In this document: positions 36,401 to 49,424 of the stretch, in pieces | Numbering within the stretch: the stretch's first letter is position 1 | How the letters are laid out: every line of letters starts with the position of its first letter | Source of the DNA: Nymphaea colorata | Taxonomy: Eukaryota > Streptophyta > Magnoliopsida > Nymphaeales > Nymphaeaceae | NCBI RefSeq assembly: GCF_008831285.2 | Contig: NC_045140.1 | Location: forward strand, 27,360,131-27,424,130 | Direction of reading: 5' to 3' | DNA: 64,000 nt | Program-made: the position numbers and the translations under genes | Notes under the pieces: generated by a model | The model's input: the letters and a program-made list of their open reading frames with translations, nothing else | Told to the model about the DNA's origin: nothing | Database searches by the model: none

Positions 36401-39400
36401 GGGATAGATCTAAATAAATGTTACGAGTATAAAACAAATATGACAAACTTTAACTACTATTTTTTATTTTATGAAAATGTGACACTCAGGTTTTTTCTGT
36501 ATGCAATATAGAATATCAAGAAATTTATTTTATTTGTTGATAATCCAAAAATTACAATATGATACTTCAAATTTTTTCTTAATTTTAACCCAGAAAACTA
36601 TGACCTTTTTGTTTTTACTTTGAAATTTGATTGGAAGTTTTTGCCCCGTTAAATAAAATGTCTGGCGTCACCAAATACTTTTAAGTGTTCTAAGGAAAAA
36701 AGATTAACTGCACAGATGAAAGTCTGATGTCTAGGTTGTGTTTTATGAGTCAAAAAAGCTGAGGCTGTTAATTTGAAGTGCTTAAGTTCCTCACTGGTTC
36801 TCCTCTTGATCTGATAGGTTTGAACATTTGACATCTATCTATAAAGTTGGATTTGTGAAACAATTTAAAAATAGAAAAAGGAAAAAATAAATGGTTTATC
36901 TGGACAGTCGGATTGAAGACTTCTATGTGTGTGCTTGCTTGCAATCTCTTCATAGCACCATATTAAGCTGCATTTCCTGGCAAGTTATTATTCTGCACAT
37001 GCACCTGTAATTTTCTTAAGAATGATTTTTAACTGGTGATGTTGTTTGAATTTAAAACTTTTGTGCAGCTAGAGAAGGCATTACGGGAAATGCAATCGGA
37101 TCTTGCTGAAATCAAGACTACAACTGAAACTAAACTTGCAGAGGCACGAAGATTGAAAGAAAATGCTCAAAACCTATCCTTAACTGCTGAATCAAGATTG
37201 CATGCTGCTGAAGCTTTGGAAGCTGAAGCTAGTGGACACCGTTCTGTTGCCGAAAGAACGTTGCAGGAAATAGAAGCCCGTGAAGATGCACTTAGGCGGA
37301 AACATATGTCATTTGATTCTGAGTATGTTTGTTTTCACTGGGACCATCAAAAACATATCTTTTTTTTTTTTGTGAAGTTTTTTTATTGCTCTTTATTGTA
37401 AAATTTTGAAGCATTTGTGAATGTTAATCTAAAATTAGTAAGTGTTTATTCTGTCCTGTATGCATATTATGTGGTTTCAATTGCCGCGTTTTAACTTATG
37501 TGTTTCTGTGATAGATAAACTTTAGGCCTATAATTGTGTATCCTACTTGTTGTGTAGGTTTGAGGCTAAGGAGGAGGAGTTACGTATTGAAAAACAAAGG
37601 CTTCAAGGACTTCAAACTGTTCTGCAAGTGGGGCAGGAAAGGCTTCTTGAGGGGCAGACCTTGCTAAGTGAAAGAGATAAAGTAATTTCTGAAAAGTTTG
37701 AGGAGTTGAGGCAGCTTGAGAAGCAGCTGGAGGCAACAAAGGAAACAATTAAAAAGGATCTCTTAGTTGTGGAGGAGGAGAAAGCCAATTTGAGCTCAAA
37801 GTTGGCTGCATTAGCAACTAGAGAGGAGGTGATCTACCTGATTATGAATGCAACCTTGATTTAACAATATTGAATGTTCTCTCAGTTTTTTTTGCTTTGA
37901 TTATTTCTGTTGGATCGTTTGTGACAAGTTATTGATTGATTTTCCCAAAGGCTGCAATTCAAAAGGAGCTGCTCAACCAAAAAAAAGAGCAGGAGTTACT
38001 TATTTTTCAAGAGAACATTGCAACCAAGGAACGTGTAAGTATTTATTTATTTATTTTGTAAAAATCTGTTTCTCTTAGCATTTGTTTGGCCATTTAAATT
38101 TCCTCTAATGATAAAAATTATGTTGAAAAATTTTGTGATTGCTTTAGGATGAACTTAAAAGGCTTACGGATGAACATCAACTTACTCTTCAATTGAGAAG
38201 GAAGGAATTTGAATCTGAGCTTGATCATAAGCGGAAGTTGATGGAGGATGAATTGGCAGTTCTACAGCGATCTCTTCAGCAGAGGGAGGCAGATGTAAAA
38301 CACAGGGAGGAGCTGATGCATGGAAGGGAACAGGAATTGGAAATGGACAAGCAAGAACTGCAAAGAAACGAGAAGGAAATGGAGGAAATGCTAAGAACTC
38401 TTGATGAAAGAGAAAGGGTCCTGAAGTCTGCTGAAGAAAAAATAGAAATGGAGAAGAAATCCATGCAGGAAGAGAGAGAGGAGCTTAAACACACTAAACT
38501 AGAGCTTGACAGATTAAAAGAACTACTGGAAAATGAAAAGAAACAAATTCTTTCTGAGCAAAAGGCGGTTGAGATGAAAAAAAGTGAAAGACAGGGATTT
38601 GTGGTTCTTGAGATAAAGCTTAAGGAAGAAATTGACTACTTCCGAGCTCAGAAGAGGGAACTTATAGCTGAAGCAGATGAACTGAAATCACAAAAGTTGA
38701 AGCTTGAAAGCGAATGGGAACTATTTGATGAAAAGAGAGGAGAGCTGCAAAGAGAGATTGAACAAGTTGCTGAAGAGAGAAAAGCCATAACCAGGCTTTT
38801 GAAAGAGGAGAAAGGTAGGCTTAAGATGGAAAAGGAGGCACTTCAGGATCAGTTCAAACATGATTCGGATGTGCTTTTTAACGAACGTAATGAATTTATG
38901 AGCAAGATGGCTCGTGATCATTCTGAATGGTTCAGCAGAAACCAAAGAGAACGAGAAGACATAGCTAAGGACTTTGAGGTTCAGAAAAGAGAATTGGAGA
39001 ACAATATCAAGAAGAGGCATGAGGAAATAGAAAGGTTCTTCAAAGAGAGACAGGAATTATTTCAACAAGAAAAGGCTAGAGATATCTCTCAAATCAATTC
39101 TCAAAGGGAATTAGCCCTTAAAGAGCTGGAAGAAGTTGCTCTCGAAAGGAAAAGGCTTGAGACTGAGAGGCAGGAAATTGTTCTTGATCGTGAGCAAAGA
39201 GAGCGAGAATGGTCTGCAATAAGGAATGACATTGAAGAACTTCAGGTCCAGCATGATAAGCTGAAAAAGCAACGAGAATTGTTGCATAAAGATAGAGAGG
39301 AGATACAGAATCAGATTCAGATACTTCGAAGACTAGAGGGCTTGCATGAAGCTGCAGAAAATATGCTGCTTCCTGGTTCATGTTCTCAGGGGTTGGCTCC

Positions 39401-40774
39401 TAATACACTGAAGATGGTGGTTAGTAATGAACAAAATGCTACAGATGTTGGTGAAATTAGGGAGGAAGCTGATGCTAATGATAAGTCGATAGCAAAGCAA
39501 GATCCAGGTAGTGCTTCACCCAACAGCACCTTGTCATGGTTTAGGCGTTGTGCTGAAAAATTATTCAAGCTCACTCCTGAAAAGTCAGTTCAGGTAAGGC
39601 ATGAAACAGATCAAAATACGAGAACCATAGCTAAGCCTTCCAAGCTGTTTGTTTTGCAAGAGACTGGAATTCCAGATTCAGATATGTTGGATATGAATTC
39701 ACCAAATGCCAAGATGGTTTGCACGTCAAAAATGGGTGCATTTATGGGAGATTCCTTTGTTTCAGAAAAGGAAAACAATGAAACTGGGCAAGCAATTCTT
39801 GAGACATTTCACAGTCAATCAATGAGGTCAAGTCAAGAAGAGTTAAAAGTGATTCATGAAGTGCCATCGGCAAGAGAACTTGGTAGTAGCTCTCACGGAC
39901 TGTCACCTGAGTTCAGCCTGAAGGAAATAGATGTAGCGCATTGCACCAAAGTTGCTGTTGTTGATGTGAAGGAGAAAAGAGCGGAATTGACTGATGATGT
40001 ACCAAATGGGTCTCTTGTGGGTAGAAAGAGGCCTCAACAGGCTTTGTCTAGTCGTGCTAAGAAGCCAAAGCGTACTGGTAGGAAAAATAAAAGAAAACGT
40101 CTTCTGAACGATACTGCTGAAAGCACAAAAGAAAACACAAGCATGGTCAATGAAGCTGGGAACATTCTTCTCGATCAGCCTTCAGTAGTTGGGCTTGCAG
40201 AATCAAGTGGTTTAGTGCAAGGAGTTCCCTTAGCTGAAGAACACAATTTGGGGACATCAGAAGATGATAAGTTGACCAATTTGCAGAAGTTTGAAGTCAT
40301 GCAGAACAATGATAGCATTCTGTGTGGACAATCATCTAAAGATATCCTTGTTTTATCCTCTTCCTGCAAGTGGCAAGAGGCAGCAGAGTCAGGTGAGGTG
40401 CAGGAGAAATCATGTTTATGCCCTGCAGGACCATCAGATGAGCTTACAACGGTAAGCTTCTTTGATTACCTTGCTTACATGGTTTATTTAATAAATCATT
40501 ATCCTCAACCATTAACCTCATTCATGTTTGTGCTATCCTGTCTGTTGGCACTTCATGAGTTTTTTTTTTTTTTTAAAAAAGACCTTCTCTTGCTATTCTT
40601 GTATTTATGTTCATAGCATATGTCTATAGACTATATGTACAAGCTTTTGTTGGTTATCGTCTGTTTCCTGAAAATTTGTGCTGATTCTTTCATTTTCAGT
40701 CCACAATTCATCGTGATGGAAAGGAAAACTTGTTGGCTTCTAAGAGCAGTGATACTATTGAAGCGACCACGTGA
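33495..40774 (+). CDS. CRWN4: CRWN4/NMCP2-type nuclear matrix constituent protein (plant lamina-like)
   Basis: CRWN (LINC/NMCP) proteins are long coiled coils beneath the plant inner nuclear membrane that set nuclear size, shape and chromocentre organisation. Seven exons join in frame: 33495-33764, 34329-34538, 37069-37322, 37558-37828, 37951-38034, 38148-40451 and 40700-40774 (TGA), giving 1155 residues. The head holds W-K-R-P-R-E-V-G-I-D-E-E-N-L and K-D-K-A-A-L-I-S-Y-I-T-K-L-E (about residues 58-90), then L-L-L-L-E-K-K-E-W, matching CRWN4 rather than CRWN1. A nearly unbroken heptad-rich Glu/Lys/Arg region runs to about residue 770, including E-H-S/D-H-S-E-W-like and R-E-R-E-W-like stretches. 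L-S-W-F-R-R-C-A-E-K-L-F-K (about 825) is another CRWN4-type landmark. A basic nuclear-localisation cluster (R-K-R-P, K-K-P-K-R, K-N-K-R-K-R) lies at about 988-1016. Intron 2 is 2.5 kb. The short last exon is supported by splice signals and frame only. Confidence 0.93.
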
Positions 40775-43700
40775 TGGTGAATGTGAACCTATGAGCTTGT
40801 AAATCTGGATTGCAGTCCATGTTTCTCAAGTAGAAAAATGAAGAAAAGTATCGGTAGTATAACCCTCTGAAGTGAGTATGCTCCTTTGTGTGTGATAATA
40901 TCCGTACCAATCTTAAGTTGCTAGCCTTAAAGGACCTCCAGTTTGCAGTTCTTCAGTTCCTTGTGATTTGTTTGCGCATGAGCTTCTTGGTGCGAACTAT
41001 GAATCTCTTGGTGCAACAGGCATTGGGCTGGCTTATTTTATTGGACTTGCTGTAAATCTCCTAGCTGATATTTTTTGGCTGATGCATAGTGTAGAGTTCG
41101 CTTTTCATGTTCGAATTTGTAAATTTCCCAGATTCCAACTAACATCTAATAGTTAGTACATATATTGGGGCGTGTAAAAGGGAGGTAGTCATGTGAGTGA
41201 TGGTAGATTGTGCAGGTCTGTTGTCTTACAGTACAAGCCGAAAGTGTGTAACTTGAACCATGTTTTTTTCTTTCTACAAGAGTTATACTGGATTACTTGT
41301 CTGTGTTAGTATGAGACAATCAAATTATGCTTCGGAAATTTGTTGAAGAGAGAAGAAATGGCCTGAATGGGTTTATCTTTGTTGTTTTGAGCATGGGTTA
41401 TTCGGCTGGTTAAAATGGTAACAGCAGATGGAATGATGTGGCGTGTTACATTTCGCCTGCCATCCAGCGAGTCGGTACACTTCAGGAAATTCTGACACGG
41501 CGGTCTGAATCCTGACCAACTGTTGGATTCTGCTTGTCGACAAGTTTCTCGTTCACACATTCCCAGACGGTTGGCTGCCAATGTACACTGAACTTAATAA
41601 ATCGATTTAAGAAAGTCGGCCTGAATAATCGTATCAAATTTGTGGCGAATTGGTTCACTGGCTGACAGGGCTGGACTTTCATTTTTTTTTGTTATTATTT
41701 TTTATGTTTTATCCGTTTATCTTTGATTTAAAAACATGAATGCAATTATTAATTTTACCAGTTCACACCCATTCTGAATTGACTGACTTGAATCTTCAAA
41801 TTAGTCAGGTTAGAACCTGAAATGATGACATTTAGATAGATGATTCACTGTTTCCCCTTTTCTCATGTAGTTCAGATCTTGGCGCTATATTGGATGTACA
41901 TGCTGTAACCGTAGTCTCTTACGGCAGGCATGCGTGCACCAAACTGATGTGTGATGGCCGTCATCTCCACATTAGTTATCTCCAACTTTCCGATGGATTC
42001 TGATTTGAGCTATTGTCAAAATTAACTTTCGTGGACAGCTTTCTTCTACCTCCTATCTGGAGTTGATCCCGTTCAAAGAATTTTCTACTTTATAGTAGAA
42101 GGACTAGCTGACACTTGATCCACAGTTTTACCTGGCACCTTGCATGTTTTCCTTTTACCACCTTCTCTGTATCTACTGTAATTGTTTCATTCAACATTTG
42201 TAACTTTATGATGTCCACTAGCAACAGTTACATGTTCCGGCATATTGATAAATGAAATACACTGCGGTGAATAAGTGGAACTTCCAACCCATCAGAAGTT
42301 TTCATTAACCATTTAATTAATGGACGAGATATTGATGCTAATTTCTTTATCACAATCTTTTTTAATATACATGAAATTAAATTAACTCACACTTATACTC
42401 TTCATTTGATTTCATCTTGTGAAGAAATGTATGAAGTGATATTGACAGTGCTAGAGAGCAAAAATGGAGGAGGTCAATACTTCCACACCCAGGACACAAT
42501 TTTTAGCATAAATTGATAATTGTTTGAGCGCAAACCCATCTTGCCTATAAAAGAGAGAGAGAGGAACAACATGAACATATTGGCAACTGGCTTATGCAAA
42601 ATGCCTGAACGCATCTGCTGGATTCTTCATTGGTTCCTCTATTGCCCTTCAGCCTAGGGATCATGCAAGTGATTGGCCTACAAAGATGCATAGTGAGTTT
42701 CTCCTTGTTCAATGTCGACGATTTCCAGGAATCCATACTCGAGGAGGTGGGAGATTCTCGAACCCAAAATTCATTGGATGCCTTAGAAGAAAGCACGCAG
42801 TTTCTGGGAAGAAATTTATATCAGAATCCATAAATGGATCTTTATTCAGAAACTGAATGTCATAAATCAGCATTGCAGGTCCTGTAAAACCGTTTGCTGC
42901 AGCATCTCGATGATCTTCCTAGTTCAATTTTCAGGTCCCATAAGTTCTAAATGATGCCAGCGAGTGGAGCCACATGTAGAATGCAGACTTGTCCTAACCT
43001 AGATTCGAAATCTTTGGACTTGAGGTGCCGGTTTCCTATGCTTATGCCTCACAATAAATGGGGAATGGTGTTTTTTATGGGAGGTGGAGTTATATATGAG
43101 TTTTTGCTTGAGAGAAGTAAATTCTTGCCTGCCAATCTCCCATTGGAAATGATTTCTTGCTAAGTGTTTCTCTGGTAATTTTGGAAGATATAACCATCAA
43201 TTTCGCATCCATACCACTTACCGATATGCATAATTTTATGGCTGGAGATAGATACAGTACACGAGACATAGAGAAAATAAGACATCACTTCAATGGGACC
43301 TACCACATTGAAAGAACAAGCGAAATAGCAAGCAGAAAGACTGTGCTATAAAGTTGATCGATCATATCCAAGATGCAGAGGCAAAGGCTGGACAGGCATG
43401 GGTTGGATCAACCTTGACCTGGCATGAAGACTGAATTGAAGAGTGGGTCCGGCTTCTGATGCTAGATTTGGAGGAGATATGAAATTAAAGCAGAAGCCCA
43501 CATCCAGATACATGCTGTGTGTCTTCATCATAGTTTTGTTCTAGCCATTGAAGTCCTCACGTGAAAGGCGTTAACACATTCAGATGAAAATCCAACACTG
43601 GCCCAGTCCTGAGCACACCCATTTATTCGGCTCAGGCCTGAATTTTGACTTTACGTGTCGATCTTCTGTCTGCTGCCAATAATGTTACTCCTTAGTAACT

Positions 43701-44799
43701 GGGGGAAATGAAAGTCTAATTTGCTAAAACGCTTCAGTTTTGGATCCAATGTACTAATACCACATTCTACTATTTGAAAGATGATTCAAACCATGGGTAT
43801 ATGAATCTTAAATTATGGACCTGAGTTGGCCTAATCATCTATACGAGACTAAGTCGTATGCATATGTTGATAGTATGGGTCAGAACAGACCTGTCTGGAT
43901 CCAACTTGACTAGAACCATCAAATCCATCAGATTTGGATAAGAATTGGAAGGAGCTCCGATCCATTCGCATATGCCCATCAAAGTTGTAGAAGCTGGCCA
44001 TCCGGAAAAGCGACTAGGAAAAGTTCCATGGTTCACGATCGAAACCGCAGAGGCCAAACACTAGAAACCATTAAACGTCAGCAGCAAAATCTCACGAGAA
44101 GTTTCAAAATTCGAAGAACTTTTTAGTGATTCCATCGGCAAAATTCAACCGAAAAAACAAAAAGGATCTTTTAAAAAGATAGGGAAAGTAGAAAGAATAA
44201 AGAATGAGGTCTCGTGAAGCTTAAGCTTTTTAGGACGAACCCCCATGACAGAACAGGTGAACTAAAGTTTTCGCTTCCTTTTCTTAACAGGAAAAGGAAT
44301 TGGTGAAACGATTATTATGCTACTTTCAGTAAGGTCGCTCTTCTCGTTAATATTCTTTTATACCATAAGCAGTTTGCGAATGAAGATATTCCATGATATT
44401 GTTAGGTTGGTAATTGATATGAAGGTGGTTCCTTTCTGTTCTTTCATCCGTGACTGTGAATATGTAGGAGAGCCGTTGTTCTTAAGTGTAGGCTCCAGCC
44501 TGATCCGGATCTCCGGAACGAACGTAAGCAGATCTCAAATTTTGAAATTTGAACCCTACATGTATCCTTGGAAGGCAAGTCCTTGTGTTTTGGAGTTACT
44601 TGGGATTTGCCTATAAGCGTATGCTTTTCGAAATCTAGGTTGTGGAATCGCAGTCGCAGTCCATCTGAAAGAATCTTATCATGCGTACGTAGGCGGTGGG
44701 GTCGGTGGGCTACTTCTCTTCTTATTGATTGTCTTAATTTCAAAGATCTGATTTCAGAGAATCCACAATACGAGATGTAAATCCAGCTGATTGAGACTG

Positions 44800-44859
<60 letters not shown>

Positions 44860-47800
44860 CAACAAAAACCATTTTAAAGTGCTTATTTTGCAATCTAACC
44901 CTGCTGATATCATTTTAGAAATAGGTTAATGGAAAACATATATTAAGTTTATCTTTTTTTAGACTTTAGTAGTGTTTTTACAATAAGCAAAAACGAAATG
45001 TGCCCAAAGCATTAACATTTTGATAATAAAAACATCTAATAGTGACAGAGAGGCAGGTATATGACAGATAACGCAACTCAGACTAAAATACTACAATTTT
45101 TAAAACAGGTTATTTGAAGTATTCTCTGTATAATTTAACTTTACAGATATGAGCTTAAGAGTATTTTGATAATATTAAACGTATATTAAGTTAACGATTT
45201 CTTATAAATCTGTTTGTTTAATTATAATGGTCTCTTATAACATTCACTTGTTTATTTGCTTAACATGTTGACATGTCCGTCTACGAGTAACTCTTCAAGA
45301 GTCTAAACCATTTGGCCCCTTCTGCGCCTCATCCATGAAGAACATGGAAGAGCCCTTGTTTCCAAGTTGGCAACTGCTGCATCTTTCAATAGATTCAAAC
45401 TCATTTAAACAGTGATGACGTTGATCAAATTAAGCAGACTTGAATTGTAATATTGTTGGTTAAACATTTTTGCTCAAAAAGCATTCATGTATTCAATTCA
45501 ACCAAAGAATTACACCTTCGTTAATCTTTCATGAAATCTCTCTCTGTGTGTGTCTCTCTCTGTGTCTGTTCATCACTGAGATCAGTATCCAAAAAATGCT
45601 TCTTCCAATTAATGGTATGCTGCTCAACCTAGAAATTTAGGCCACAGCTGGCTCGGATTTAGCTTTCAAACCTAATTGAGATCACGGGTGAGCAGAATAA
45701 AATGAAGAGCTATTCTATCATCTCTCGTGTTGCTAAGTCGCTGGTAGAAGCAAAATGGGGGTGCATTTGGATACTATATTTCTTTTCCTTGTGGGCCAAA
45801 GCTAAACACTAACCAAATAAGGCCTATGATTCGACCACACCTAGAGCCTATCTCTTAGTTTTATTTGGTGTCTGGACTCTTATGAGACTGTGCCAATCAA
45901 ACCATTCGGGTCAATGAATCGCATTTTCTATCAACGCCAGTTTGAAACTGGGAATGAGATACTACTGATAATTATTAAGAAGGGTATAATTTACTGCTCC
46001 GCGTGGCTACATTAATGGTAGTTCATCTCTCCTGCAATCATCCACTGTATTAGTTCAGCAACGTGAATCCTCGCGTCATCGAGAAACATTCATTTCTTTG
46101 TCAGCATTTCAGTCTGTGTTTTAAGTTTGTTCTACTCACTCAGAGAGATAAGGCTGCCTTAGTACTGCTCAATGCAAGGAGTTCATCTGAAGTCTTAAAT
46201 TTACAAAATCCACTCAAAAATTCACATCTGTGACTGCTTCAATTTCATGGGACTGCATGTACCAACCCATCAGAGTTAATGATCTATAAATATTGGCCTA
46301 GAAACAGTGGTTTCTCATTAAAGAGAAATATCAAAAACCCATATGTTCTTGTAATGAGAGGATGAAGGGGAAGAAGCTGGCCGGGTGCCTTTCAGATCTA
46401 ACAGGCCCATTGCCTACCAATTTCCTGTGGCTCGATTACCTAATTGCATCAATGCCCTACGGGTCCTATGCACTAACAATTGCAAAGAACTGTCAATAAA
46501 GGGCCGAACGACCCCACCCTTTTGATTTCCTAATGGTAGCTCATAGTTGGGCAGGTCATTGAAAAACGCCTTCACGCCTTTGTTTAAACTGTAGCTCTTT
46601 GGAAGCTTGCTTTATAAAAGAAGTAAAAGGAAGAAGTTATGTCTTTTCTTTTTTCCCATGCTTCAATAGCTCCTTGGGCCTACTGCAACCCCTTTTGAAA
46701 GAGTATTAAAGATTGCTAGAGGTTGGGAGATCATTTTGATTGAAATTAGTTCGTATGTTTGGTGTCAAATAAATATACTTTTCTAATCTCTAAGTCACGT
46801 ACATCATCGCTCCTGCATTATTGTCATTGTTAGGGGATATTACATCTTTGTCTTTCTAGCCAGCTTCCCGCTCATCCATACCCATTGTCTAGACGGTGAT
46901 GAGCCACAGGACTGAGCATAATTCAAAAGCGTGAGATACTTTTGTCCTTTTTAATAACACGAGGTTTGTTCTTTGTCGTAGAGTTGATGTTCTTTTCTAC
47001 ATTTACATAAAAGAATACTTGCCGGCCAAAAACATAGAGACACCCACATCACTTTATTACAAACAACTAGCCGCCTCTCATTCAGCTAAGTTCGAGGCAC
47101 AAGTTGCAAGATTTTCATTTTCAAAGATTAAAGATCCTAGAGCAAGTGCATGATAATGTATGTCATTTGCTATCGGTGCACCTTCAGCCCAAAGGAGATG
47201 AACTCTAGGCACTCCTATACTTGAAAACATTTTGGTAGGGTCGATAATTTTGTGATTGGAGATGAAGGGACTCGAACGAGAGTGAGTTGCCACGGTAGTA
47301 TATATATATATTCATGTGGGGAGGCGTTTTTTTACTGATAAGAGTATTTTGATCATTATACCATTAAATGCATAATATTTATACACAGAACTGTGCATAT
47401 AGCCTGCTTCGACACTCCAACTGTTTGATTCGAGTAATGTGGAGCGTCTTGAAGGTCCAAAAATGGAGCCGAGGGCATGGTCCGGAAAACGCGTTATGCG
47501 CGTCATGGTGCATGGAGTGCACCAGCTGGAGAGCCTTGTTCGCTTCTGCATGCACGCGACAAAGGCGCACCTCCCCATTATACCTATCCAAGCACCAAAT
47601 TTTAAAACCCCTTTACGTACGATTTTGCCCTTTTCTCTTTTTCTAATCTTTTCTGTTTCCCCTCTCCTGCTTTTCGTCTCCCGTCGTGAACATTATTACC
47701 CTGATAATAATGACTCAAACAGAACAGATCTGAAAGAAACACCTTGTTGAGTCTTAAGGTCAAGCCAACATGCAGGTCCTTGACAGTAAAGTTAAAGGGC

Positions 47801-48046
47801 AGTAAAAAACCCAAACGTGGCCTGGGGTTATTAGAGGATTTGTTTGTAAATGTTTGCCGCGGATTTTCTGTACCTAGAGCTGCAGAGAAGGGAACGCTGG
47901 TTGGTGGGAGAATTAGTGAAGAGCAGCGTGTGGTTTGTCTCCAGTTGTGAGCCAGCTCATTCGTTACAGTGGGTGTGGAATTTCATCCCACCTTCCAATA
48001 CTGAGCTATGCAGCGCCGACTGGCTCACTCTTACGGCCTCCCACTC
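40775..48046. other. Intergenic between CRWN4 and the first XTH
   Basis: The CRWN4 3' region comes first (to perhaps 41200). The rest shows no supported gene: open frames are short and have no known domains. Visible items are a CT/TA microsatellite (44795-44859), CT/GT-rich words near 45535-45570, a B-box-like GTTCGAGTCCC on the minus strand near 47265-47275 that may mark a SINE, and the XTH promoter after about 47600. Confidence 0.45.
44795..44859. repeat. (CT)n(TA)n compound microsatellite
   Basis: A CT run passes directly into a TA run of about 38 bases. Confidence 0.95.
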
Positions 48047-48053
48047 TATAAAT
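48047..48053 (+). promoter_or_regulatory. TATA box of the plus-strand XTH
   Basis: TATAAAT in the context CCACTCTATAAATGAG, 101-107 bases before the chosen ATG. The ATG at 48052 overlaps this box, which argues for the downstream ATG at 48154 as the true start. Confidence 0.7.
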
Positions 48054-48153
48054 GAGCAACCTGCTGGCCTTATCCATCATCACTACCACTTGCCTTTTCT
48101 CCCTCCCTCCCAACATTCTTTCCCCCAAAGTTCAAACTCTGAGCTCCCCATCA

Positions 48154-49424
48154 ATGGCGTCTCACCTCCCACAGCTGCTTGCCCTGTTAGCCATCAGTAT
48201 CACCATCTTTAGTGCTGCTGTTGATGCTACTTTCATGCAAAACGTTGATATCACAGGAGGCAAACCGGTCATACGCAACGGTGGAAATGTGGTCGATCTT
48301 AAGCTGGACCAATTCTCAGGTACTGGTCAAGGAGAACATTTCTAGCTGTTTTTGGTGATCAACTTACCGGCTTGTTCATTCAATCCCGTAGCAACTTTGC
48401 TTTTCCCTCCTTTCTTTCTCCATCTATGTACAAGAATCTTAATAACTGGTGGTGGTGGTGGCGTTTGGTTTTGCAGCTTCTGGTTTCCAATCGAAACAAG
48501 AGTTCCTGTTCTCTCGGATCGATATGCAGATCAAGTTGCCTGCTGGTAATTCTGCAGGAACAGTTACAACCTTTTATGTAAGTTCTACCACATGAGTCCC
48601 AATAATGACCTCCCCAGAGTTCGCTACTCGACCTATTATTGACTCGGTTTGCGTTTGAAAAATGAGCAGATGTCATCACAAGGCAACACGCACGATGAGA
48701 TAGACTTGGAATTTCTGGGTAACGAGACAGGCCAACCTTACGTTCTGCACACCAACATCTACGCACAGGGGAAAGGAAACAAAGAAATGCAGTTCTACCT
48801 CTGGTTCGACCCTACTGCTTCTTATCACACATATTCCATCCTTTGGAACCCACGCCACATCATGTAAGATCAATAATGCCCACCATCCTCCTTTCTTCTT
48901 CTTAGTTTCGTACCTTCTCTTTTCATTTTCACCAAGTTGGTTGTATATCTTACCGCATAGATTTCAATCACCAAAAGGTTGATCAATCCTGTGTTTACTC
49001 TGCCTTTTTCAGATTCTACGTGGACAGGAGGCCCATCAGAGTGTTCCCCAACCAGCAGGCCGTTGGCATCCCGTTCCCCTCAAGGCAGCCGATGAGGGTA
49101 TACGCCAGCATATGGAATGCCGATGACTGGGCAACGCAAGGGGGACGGGTGAAGACCAACTGGGCCAACGCCCCCTTCACTGCCTCTTACACCAACTTCA
49201 GGGTCACTCCTTGCCCTTCTTCCGCTAAGTCTCCCCTCTGTGGGCCGCAGCCGCCGGCGCCCGTCTCGACCTCCGCTTCCGGCAGGCAATCGGCTCCTCT
49301 AGTGGACCCCTGGACCAGGAGGATGATGAGGCTGCTGCAGCAGAAGTTCATGATCTACAACTACTGCGCCGATGCCAAGCGATTCCCTCAGGGCCTTCCT
49401 CTCGAGTGCTTTACCAGGATCTAA
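48154..49424 (+). CDS. XTH: Xyloglucan endotransglucosylase/hydrolase (GH16), copy 1
   Basis: XTHs cut and rejoin xyloglucan chains in the cell wall. Exons 48154-48319, 48477-48577, 48670-48863 and 49013-49424 (TAA) join in frame to 290 residues, the family's usual length. The start at 48154 gives a clean signal peptide ([15 protein letters not shown]) and lies behind a TATA box; the earlier in-frame ATG at 48052 overlaps that box. The catalytic motif [10 protein letters not shown] is intact (nucleophile Glu99, Asp101, acid/base Glu103) and is followed by the conserved N-glycosylation sequon N-E-T (Asn107). Further family marks are [26 protein letters not shown] and the C-terminal cysteine region Y-C-A-D-A-K-R-F. 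The I-T-W-G near the mature N-terminus seen in many XTHs reads I-T-G-G here (Gly35). A close paralogue lies inverted 3.4 kb downstream. Confidence 0.95.

Noticed and set aside
38276-40369. Minus-strand frames inside the large CRWN4 exon
   Set aside because: They are antisense shadows of a coiled-coil coding sequence with strong codon bias; the plus frame is continuous for 768 codons.
47078-47330. B-box-like GTTCGAGTCCC on the minus strand, possible SINE
   Set aside because: No A box, poly(A/T) tail or target duplication could be defined, so it is mentioned only in the spacer entry.
48052-48153. Upstream in-frame ATG of XTH copy 1
   Set aside because: It overlaps the TATA box and would put 34 extra residues before a perfect signal peptide. 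Copy 2 also starts at the equivalent of 48154.
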